Notes under the pieces: generated by a model
What the model saw: only the letters and a program-made list of their open reading frames with translations
Database searches by the model: none
Told to the model about the DNA's origin: nothing
Translations under genes and position numbers: made by a program
Shown: positions 12,520 to 17,784 of the stretch, in pieces
Position numbering within the stretch: the first letter of the stretch is position 1
How the letters are laid out: each line of letters starts with the position of its first letter
Origin: Mageeibacillus sp. UBA3781
GTDB lineage: Bacteria > Bacillota > Clostridia > Saccharofermentanales > Saccharofermentanaceae
Reading direction: 5' to 3'
DNA: 17,784 bases
Assembly (NCBI GenBank): GCA_002368805.1
Contig: DFFH01000085.1
Coordinates: forward strand, 1-17,784

Positions 12520-13292
12520 GTGAAAGTAAGATGAAAGATGCCGCTTACCGTTCTCCGGATGAGCGCCAGGCGGAAAAGAACAGTAAATATACACCGAAGT
12601 CGATCTTCCTCAACGGTGTCCTCTATGAGAACCCGGCTCTCCGTCTGGTCCTCGGTACCTGTCCTCTTCTGGCTGTTACCATCTCCGCGAAGTCGTCGCT
12701 CTATATGGGACTGGCAGTGCTTTTCGTCCTGACGGCATCAGAAGCGATCATCTCGCTTCTTAGAAATGTGATCCCGAATAAAGTCAGGATCCCTGCATTT
12801 ATCACGATCATCGCGACTTTCGTTACGATCGTACAGATGCTGATCTCCGCCTATTTTCCGGCGCTCAATGATTCACTGGGCATCTATATCCCCCTGATCG
12901 TTGTAAACTGTATCCTTCTTGCACGTGCGGAAACGTTTGCCAGCAAGCAGAAGGTCCTGCCTTCTATTCTCGACGGTCTTTCGATGGGCACCGGATTTAC
13001 GCTCGCACTTCTCATGATGGGCTCCATCCGTGAGATCTTGGGATGCGGCACGTTCTTTGACATGAAGCTTCCTCTCTTCGGAGACGTGATCGAACCGATG
13101 ATGTTCTTCATGCTCCCGCCGGGCGGATTCTTCGTATTCGGCATCTGCATCTGCATCGTACAGGCCGTGATGAAAAAGCAGGAGAAGCACGCGTCGGCCA
13201 AATCCTCCACACCTTGCGGTGTCGCGGGTGATTCTTCCGACTGTCTGTCCTGCGGCGGCTGCAGCCTGTGCAAAGGAAAGGGGGAGAAATAA
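12516..13292 (+). CDS. rnfE: Rnf complex subunit RnfE with Cys-rich C-terminal tail
   Basis: 258-aa polytopic membrane subunit of the RnfE/NqrD family. With RnfA it holds an intramembrane [2Fe-2S] cluster; the expected ligands here are C49 (LGTCPLLAV) and C132 (VVNCILL). Typical motifs are FLNGVLYENPALRLVLG (about 31-47), SLGIYIPLIVVNC and GLSMGTGFTLALL followed by IREILG. Two features stand out: an N-terminal extension of about 25 charged residues before the usual family start, and a cytoplasmic C-terminal tail with C234, C243, C246, C249 and C252 (CLSCGGCSLC), spaced like an Fe-S or metal site. ATG 12516 overlaps the rnfG stop and follows AAAGGGGG; a later start would remove part of the extension. 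Its TAA directly abuts rnfA. Confidence 0.94.
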   Translation: MSESKMKDAAYRSPDERQAEKNSKYTPKSIFLNGVLYENPALRLVLGTCPLLAVTISAKSSLYMGLAVLFVLTASEAIISLLRNVIPNKVRIPAFITIIATFVTIVQMLISAYFPALNDSLGIYIPLIVVNCILLARAETFASKQKVLPSILDGLSMGTGFTLALLMMGSIREILGCGTFFDMKLPLFGDVIEPMMFFMLPPGGFFVFGICICIVQAVMKKQEKHASAKSSTPCGVAGDSSDCLSCGGCSLCKGKGEK

Positions 13293-13889
13293 ATGGCAAA
13301 GGATTTTCTGATCATTATCTTCTCCGCGATCCTCGTTGATAACTTCGTTCTTTCGAAGTTCATGGGTATCTGTTCTTTCCTCGGAGTATCGAAAAATCTT
13401 AAGACCGCGATGGGTATGTCGGGCGCGGTCGTCTGCGTCATGCTGGTCGCCACTTCGATCACCTGGCCGATCCAGCACCTGCTTCTGGATCCTCTGAAAC
13501 TCGGATACCTGCAGACCCTCGTCTTTATTCTCGTTATCGCCGCACTCGTACAGATGATCGAGATGATCATGAAAAAGTCAATGCCGCCTCTGCACAAAGC
13601 ACTGGGCATCTACCTCCCCCTGATCACCACGAACTGTGCTGTCCTCGGCGTTACGATCCTGAACATCAACAGCAACTACACCTTCGCAGAGTCGATGGTC
13701 AACGCTCTTGGTGCAGGTATCGGCTTTACGCTCTCGCTCTTCCTCTTCTCGGGCGTTCGCTCGAGGATCGATAAAGCGGATGTGCCGGATGCTCTGAAAG
13801 GACTTCCGATCACTCTCATCTCCGCTTCCCTGGTCGCCGTCTCCTTCCTGGGCTTTAAGGGCCTGGTAGAGAATCTGTTCGGAGGTTAA
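13293..13889 (+). CDS. rnfA: Rnf complex subunit RnfA
   Basis: 198-aa polytopic membrane protein, normal length for RnfA/NqrE. It is inverted in topology relative to RnfE and shares the intramembrane [2Fe-2S] cluster; the expected ligands are C27 (SKFMGICSFLGVS) and C115 (LPLITTNCAVLG), both in the family's conserved segments. Other typical segments are ILVDNFVLSKFMG near the start and GAGIGFTLSLFLFSGVR. ATG 13293 follows the rnfE stop without a gap, with GGGGGAG 6 bases upstream. The ribosome binding site of rnfB is inside its last codons. Confidence 0.96.
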   Translation: MAKDFLIIIFSAILVDNFVLSKFMGICSFLGVSKNLKTAMGMSGAVVCVMLVATSITWPIQHLLLDPLKLGYLQTLVFILVIAALVQMIEMIMKKSMPPLHKALGIYLPLITTNCAVLGVTILNINSNYTFAESMVNALGAGIGFTLSLFLFSGVRSRIDKADVPDALKGLPITLISASLVAVSFLGFKGLVENLFGG

Positions 13890-13893
13890 TGAT

Positions 13894-14706
13894 ATGACTG
13901 ATATACTCATTCCTACCGGCATTATGTTAGGGATCGCACTGATCCTCGGTATCCTCATCGTCATCATCTCGCGCGTCTTCGCGGTCGAAAAGAACGAGAC
14001 CAAGGAGAAGATCATGGAAGCTCTTCCGGGCGCCAACTGCGGCGGCTGCGGATTCGCAGGATGTGAAGGCTATGCGGATTACCTTTCCAAGGGCGGCGCG
14101 AACACTGCTCTCTGTGCCGTCGGCGGCGCGGACTGCGCACGCGAGATCGCCTCGATCTTAGGTGTCGCGGCAGCGATCCCGGAAAAGAAGATCGCGGTCC
14201 TTCGCTGTCAGGGTACGTGCGAACAGACCGGCAAGCGCTACGTGTACTTAGGCACCAGCTCCTGCCATGCGGCAGCCGGTCTTCTCGGCGGACCGAACCA
14301 GTGCACCTTCGGCTGCCTCGGATTCGGCGACTGTATCGCGGTATGTGCTTTTGGCGCATTAAAACTAAAAGACGGTATCGTTTCCGTGGACCGCGCCCAG
14401 TGCCACGGCTGCGGCCAGTGCGTGAAGGTCTGTCCGAAACATCTTCTCGAGCTCATGCCCGTATCGGCAACCGTTGCCGTACGCTGCCAGAATGAATGGC
14501 CGGGTGCGAGAACGAGAAAGAACTGTACTATCGGATGTATCGGATGCCAGAAGTGCGTAAGATCCTGTCCGCAGGGCGCCATCTCGATGAGAGAGTCCCT
14601 GGCCGTCATCGACCAAAGCAAGTGCATCCATTGTGACGCCTGCGTCAACGGCTGCCCGACCCACGCGATCGCATTCCTTCGCGGCGATCAACATAAAACT
14701 AATTGA
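13894..14706 (+). CDS. rnfB: Rnf complex subunit RnfB (ferredoxin-accepting Fe-S subunit)
   Basis: 270 aa. An N-terminal membrane helix (about 5-28) is followed by the RnfB-specific [4Fe-4S] domain with C49, C52, C57 and C74 (ANCGGCGFAGCEGYA). Then come C137-C141-C147-C151 and three further cysteine groups: C170/173/176/180, C211/215/218/221/225 and C244/247/250/254, each of ferredoxin type (CxxCxxCxxxCP). This is longer than gamma-proteobacterial RnfB (about 190 aa), as usual for clostridia with more clusters. It is the entry point for electrons from reduced ferredoxin on the cytoplasmic side. ATG 13894 has GGAGG 8 bases upstream. It is the last gene of rnfCDGEAB. Confidence 0.95.
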   Translation: MTDILIPTGIMLGIALILGILIVIISRVFAVEKNETKEKIMEALPGANCGGCGFAGCEGYADYLSKGGANTALCAVGGADCAREIASILGVAAAIPEKKIAVLRCQGTCEQTGKRYVYLGTSSCHAAAGLLGGPNQCTFGCLGFGDCIAVCAFGALKLKDGIVSVDRAQCHGCGQCVKVCPKHLLELMPVSATVAVRCQNEWPGARTRKNCTIGCIGCQKCVRSCPQGAISMRESLAVIDQSKCIHCDACVNGCPTHAIAFLRGDQHKTN

Positions 14707-14726
14707 CTGCTGAAGTTAGATGAAAA

Positions 14727-14759
14727 AACAGACTCCTGTTCGAAAATAAGGAGCCTGTT
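14727..14759 (-). terminator. Terminator between rnfB and the lipoprotein gene
   Basis: AACAGACTCCT (14727-14737) and AGGAGCCTGTT (14749-14759) form an 11-bp stem with one A-C mismatch. Read on the minus strand it is followed by TTTTTT, so it serves the leftward lipoprotein operon; on the plus strand the following tract (ATTCAT) is poor, though it may still help end rnf transcription. Confidence 0.75.
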
Positions 14760-14782
14760 ATTCATCGCTAATTTGTTTGCAG

Positions 14783-15772
14783 TTAATCTATCAATGAAAA
14801 TTCTGCATTCAGATTTGTCGCTTGATACTCCTTAGCTTCATTACAGATAATGTTAAGTTCGGGAATACTATTCACTTCCGCCAAAGAAAAAATGCTCTTA
14901 CTCTTCGCAGATAGTGTATATATCGGTGCCGTATCAGAAGCATCTGCCAACAAAACCAAGTATTCTTCTCCAACTTCAACCGAATTATTAAATAAAGTAA
15001 TTAAAATTCCCCCTCCGTTTGTCGGTTCATTCTTCGCCGTCTTTTTTACCGTGCAATAGTACACCGTTGTGTCCTGAATCTGACTTTCTGCGTAAACCCC
15101 TTTGATTTCGACAATAAATATATTACTTGAAAAATCTATGATATCTTTTATTGGTAATGTACTGTCAGCAAATGGAACTCCGTATGCCTCGGGATTTGTC
15201 ATCTGAATTTCCTTCAATGTGTTGTCAATCATGTCGTGATAATCATTCCAATCCTTAATATCTGTTTGGGATACTATACGACCTATCTGAACATAATGGT
15301 TGTAGTCATAATAGACAGAAAAATTCTTTTCGAGACAAAGATTATATGTTTGACCTGCGACAAGATTCGTGCCTTCCGGGTGCGCTTCTGTAAGGAGCAC
15401 ATGTAATTCAGCTTCATCTACAGTGTCAATCCTCCCTTTATATATAGTTTTAACTTGAAATATATCATCTTTTAAGGAAGAACCGTTGTTTTTCCCTATA
15501 TATACCGCATCAACAACATGCGTAGCCCTCTCCACTACTTCGTCATCCTCCAGCTGTTCCTGATCACGAAAATACAATACCTGATTGTCTTCCACATTTT
15601 TTACATCTTCCAAACCGTCTATTCCAATTACAGTTGTTTCTGTCTCGCTTGAAACTCCAGGGGAACCGACTGTCCCTTCTGTTCTATGTCCACACGCTAC
15701 AGCTGAGCCTATGTAGATTAAGAACAGACAACAGACCATAATTCGGCAGATTATTCCATTAATTCTATCCAT
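14783..15772 (-). CDS. Putative lipoprotein of unknown function
   Basis: 329 aa. A hydrophobic N-terminus (about 7-26) ends in SAVAC27, a plausible though not ideal lipobox, followed by a Gly/Ser/Thr/Glu-rich stretch to about residue 50. The mature part looks like two copies of a compact beta-rich module: a segment with ATHVVDAVYIGKNN...FQVKTIYKG near 85-115 and another with SNIFIVEIKGVYAE...YYCTVKKTAKN near 215-250, each followed by a strand with LHVLL or ILITLF and a GQTYNLCLE/GEEYLVLLAD segment. This internal repeat is seen by eye and is tentative. I do not recognise the family. ATG 15772 is chosen because AAGGAGG lies 5 bases upstream; it begins 11 bp after the protease stop codon, so the two genes form an operon. 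It could be a cell-surface partner or inhibitor of the protease (inference). Confidence 0.8.
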   Translation of the reverse strand: MDRINGIICRIMVCCLFLIYIGSAVACGHRTEGTVGSPGVSSETETTVIGIDGLEDVKNVEDNQVLYFRDQEQLEDDEVVERATHVVDAVYIGKNNGSSLKDDIFQVKTIYKGRIDTVDEAELHVLLTEAHPEGTNLVAGQTYNLCLEKNFSVYYDYNHYVQIGRIVSQTDIKDWNDYHDMIDNTLKEIQMTNPEAYGVPFADSTLPIKDIIDFSSNIFIVEIKGVYAESQIQDTTVYYCTVKKTAKNEPTNGGGILITLFNNSVEVGEEYLVLLADASDTAPIYTLSAKSKSIFSLAEVNSIPELNIICNEAKEYQATNLNAEFSLID

Positions 15773-15783
15773 AGATACCTCCT

Positions 15784-17658
15784 TCAATAAGCTTGTAATA
15801 AATGTTTCTTCTCATTCTCAGCAAGTACTGTGTTTTCAAGAATACCTTGTTGCATCACCCACGTCGGTTGTGAAGGACTTGGATGTCCTATCCAACCTAA
15901 TGCATGTCCGAACTCGTGAGTGCATGTCTTTTTGTAATTGTTCGTTCCCATATCGGAGCGATCAACAATATACCCCGTCGTTGAACTCATAATCATGACT
16001 GTTTTTGTAGAGCCATTATAAGAAATCGTTCCCCATTGGGAATAAGAATATTGAGTCAATCCTAAATTGTTAGTTGGAACAGAAGGAAACAGACCCAAAG
16101 CATCTATTTCTGCTTTTGTCCCTCCATAATACTTCAAGGAAGAAGATGTCGCAGACGAAGCGCTATTAATCGAAATACCCAAAGCTGATTCCCATTGAGA
16201 CTCTGCGTGTGTCATTCCGGTGACAAACATAAAAGAAGGATTTGAATTTAATTTGCTATACCACAAGGTTGGTGAATTAGTTCTCCGTCCAATCAAGTTT
16301 GAATCTGAATACCAACAACTAATTCCAACGTAGTTAATGACTAACTCAGGCTTATTCGGAGAAGAAGCATCAGAGGAATACCATCTGGTTTTTTGATCTG
16401 CATTGGTCTCGGAAGGCTCTTTAAGAAGAAAACCATAGTTCGAATAAGTCCCGCTTTTCCAATCTTCAACCATTGTTTTCACATTAATCTGATACCAATC
16501 GCCTGAATAAACACTGCAAGTGCTTGTAGCTCCACTTGTCGTAAACGATGGTTTATTGTTCCATGTAACCGTACTGGATGTCCAACTTGACGTTACCCTG
16601 TATGCCTTTATTCCTGGAGCAGCATATGCATTTTTCTTCAGCTTGAGAGTGGCGCTGGAAATGCAATTACTTACAGATGAAGGAATATCGAATTTGATGT
16701 ATGTTCTCATCGTATTATTACTGGTTTTTCCACCAGTCCATAGATTTACACTTGTATAGTAATTTGACGATGGGTATTGTTCATCAACACATGTATCATA
16801 CGTATTGGATGCGCCAGTAATTGTTATAGTCGGATCAATCACCACTGGATAGACAGTGTTCACATCCTTAAGAAAACTCTCATTAGCAATGATTCTGACA
16901 AAGAATCTCCCATCCTCACAATGCAGATCTGCAGTCACATCTTCAGAATACTTTCCATTTGCATCAATCATATAAAGTTTTCCAAACTGAAACACTTCAT
17001 GATTATGCGAATCAAGAAAAGCTATTCCGTTCTGATCCTGAATTGCGACAACACCGTCGAGATTTATAGCAAAATCAAAAGTATTTTGCGAAGAACCATC
17101 TTTTAGAATAATGTCTTCTTTTACAACACCTGTTCTTGCAGAATACACAACGTCTACATTATCAAACACATTTTGATAAACTACAGCCCTGTCGTCTTTG
17201 CTAATTTCTGAATAATAATCTAACTCACATTCAGAAAGAACTTCCGCCTTCTGTACCGAATACTGATTATTCCCCCCCTGTATGCTAAAAGCAATTGAGG
17301 TGTCAGCATTTTGGATCTTAACCGCATCTTGATTAACTAAGTAGTCTGAAAAGAATACGTTCCAGCTATTTGCTGTATTTCGATAACGGTATTGTTGCTG
17401 TGTTGTTTCCTCAATAATAGAACTATCAATATCTTCATACTCTCCATCAGAATTCATATAATGGATACTATCTGCAGATACTACACATTTGAAAGATCCG
17501 TTACTTAGCTGATATGTTTTACTGTTTTTCGTACGCAGTTCCTGAATCTCTTCCTCATCTGATAATAAGTCTGCAAATGCTTTCCTTGGACTACACATAG
17601 AATTTGAAAAGAACAGGCTGAATGCCATCATTAGCGGAAGAATCATTTTCTTCTTCAT
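15784..17658 (-). CDS. Secreted DNRLRE-domain metzincin metalloprotease
   Basis: 624 aa from ATG 17658 (GAGG 7-10 bases upstream; a TTG at 17664 is poorer). A signal peptide (MKKKMILPLMMAFSLFFSNS, then cleavage near AFA-D at about 30) marks it as exported. Residues about 30-275 resemble the N-terminal region of clostridial wall-associated DNRLRE proteins (MNSDGEYEDID, NVFDNVDVVYS, TVYPVVIDPTI). A DNRLRE domain follows (about 280-442: TYDTCVDEQYPSSNYYTS, LWTGGKTSNNTMRTYIKFDI, VTWNNKPSF, WYQINV). The C-terminal domain (about 447-624) is a metzincin-like protease: HEFGHALGWIGH (581-592) and a Met-turn candidate VMQQG (M602). The third zinc histidine is one residue later than in the standard HExxHxxGxxH. 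No autoinhibitory propeptide was recognised. AT-rich codon use differs from the rnf genes, suggesting acquisition. It likely acts outside the cell or on the wall. Confidence 0.87.
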   Translation of the reverse strand: MKKKMILPLMMAFSLFFSNSMCSPRKAFADLLSDEEEIQELRTKNSKTYQLSNGSFKCVVSADSIHYMNSDGEYEDIDSSIIEETTQQQYRYRNTANSWNVFFSDYLVNQDAVKIQNADTSIAFSIQGGNNQYSVQKAEVLSECELDYYSEISKDDRAVVYQNVFDNVDVVYSARTGVVKEDIILKDGSSQNTFDFAINLDGVVAIQDQNGIAFLDSHNHEVFQFGKLYMIDANGKYSEDVTADLHCEDGRFFVRIIANESFLKDVNTVYPVVIDPTITITGASNTYDTCVDEQYPSSNYYTSVNLWTGGKTSNNTMRTYIKFDIPSSVSNCISSATLKLKKNAYAAPGIKAYRVTSSWTSSTVTWNNKPSFTTSGATSTCSVYSGDWYQINVKTMVEDWKSGTYSNYGFLLKEPSETNADQKTRWYSSDASSPNKPELVINYVGISCWYSDSNLIGRRTNSPTLWYSKLNSNPSFMFVTGMTHAESQWESALGISINSASSATSSSLKYYGGTKAEIDALGLFPSVPTNNLGLTQYSYSQWGTISYNGSTKTVMIMSSTTGYIVDRSDMGTNNYKKTCTHEFGHALGWIGHPSPSQPTWVMQQGILENTVLAENEKKHLLQAY

Positions 17659-17784
17659 GTACAAACCTCAACAATCCGTATTGGTTGTTTCTACTCGCTG
17701 AATTTGTTCTCTAATATAATAAGCGTATCCATGCTTGCTAGGGTTATGCGCATCTTGGAAGTTTTACACTCTGCACATTTTCTT
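17659..17784. other. Upstream region of the protease gene
   Basis: 126 AT-rich bases with no gene visible. It should carry the promoter of the protease-lipoprotein operon; a TATTAT-like element lies on the minus strand near 17715-17720, but no fitting -35 was found. A short imperfect hairpin (CAACCAAT/ATTGTTG) lies just before the ribosome binding site. Confidence 0.3.

Noticed and set aside
1..17784. CRISPR arrays, tRNA or rRNA genes, insertion-sequence ends
   Set aside because: No spaced repeat series, cloverleaf-like segment, rRNA sequence or transposase with terminal repeats was seen; the only direct repeat pair is the two-copy one at 352-414.

Overview
The window reads as chromosomal DNA from an anaerobic member of the Clostridia (Firmicutes). 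The basis is a complete six-gene Rnf operon in the clostridial order C-D-G-E-A-B, strong AGGAGG-type ribosome binding sites, frequent TTG starts, and neighbours typical of that class (cytoplasmic sugar-sensor GGDEF protein, membrane-anchored DUF4015 glycosidase-like protein, YigZ). Genus cannot be assigned from the sequence alone. A moderately GC-rich core (about 3341-14706) is flanked by two visibly AT-richer accessory stretches.

Left flank (1-3334): the decayed 3' end of a large serine recombinase and its terminator (1-420), a short rumA-like tail remnant that may be an attachment-site scar (565-621), then a compact cassette. On the minus strand three overlapping genes form one operon: an unrecognised 156-aa protein, a full-length DinD homologue, and an unrecognised 315-aa protein whose N-terminus looks weakly BRO-like. 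Divergent to them is a small XRE-family regulator. Two consensus promoters (TTGACA-17-TATAAT each) lie face to face and overlap in the gap between them, with a 27-bp palindrome at their shared centre. This is the best candidate in the window for an undescribed system: a repressor-controlled, DinD-based module left next to integrase debris.

Core: on the minus strand, a RlmD/RumA-type rRNA uracil methyltransferase, a sugar-sensor/GGDEF protein, a YigZ/IMPACT protein and an atypical Nudix protein (3341-7788). On the plus strand, a membrane-anchored DUF4015 protein with a good promoter and strong terminator (7876-9432), then rnfCDGEAB (9538-14706), tightly coupled by overlaps. Rnf is the membrane ferredoxin:NAD+ oxidoreductase that pumps Na+ or H+: RnfB takes electrons from ferredoxin, covalent flavins on RnfG and RnfD and an intramembrane cluster between RnfA and RnfE pass them on, and RnfC reduces NAD+.

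Right flank (14707-17784): an AT-rich minus-strand two-gene operon encoding a secreted DNRLRE-plus-metzincin protease with an unusual zinc motif and, just downstream, a putative lipoprotein of unknown function. Its terminator faces the end of rnfB.
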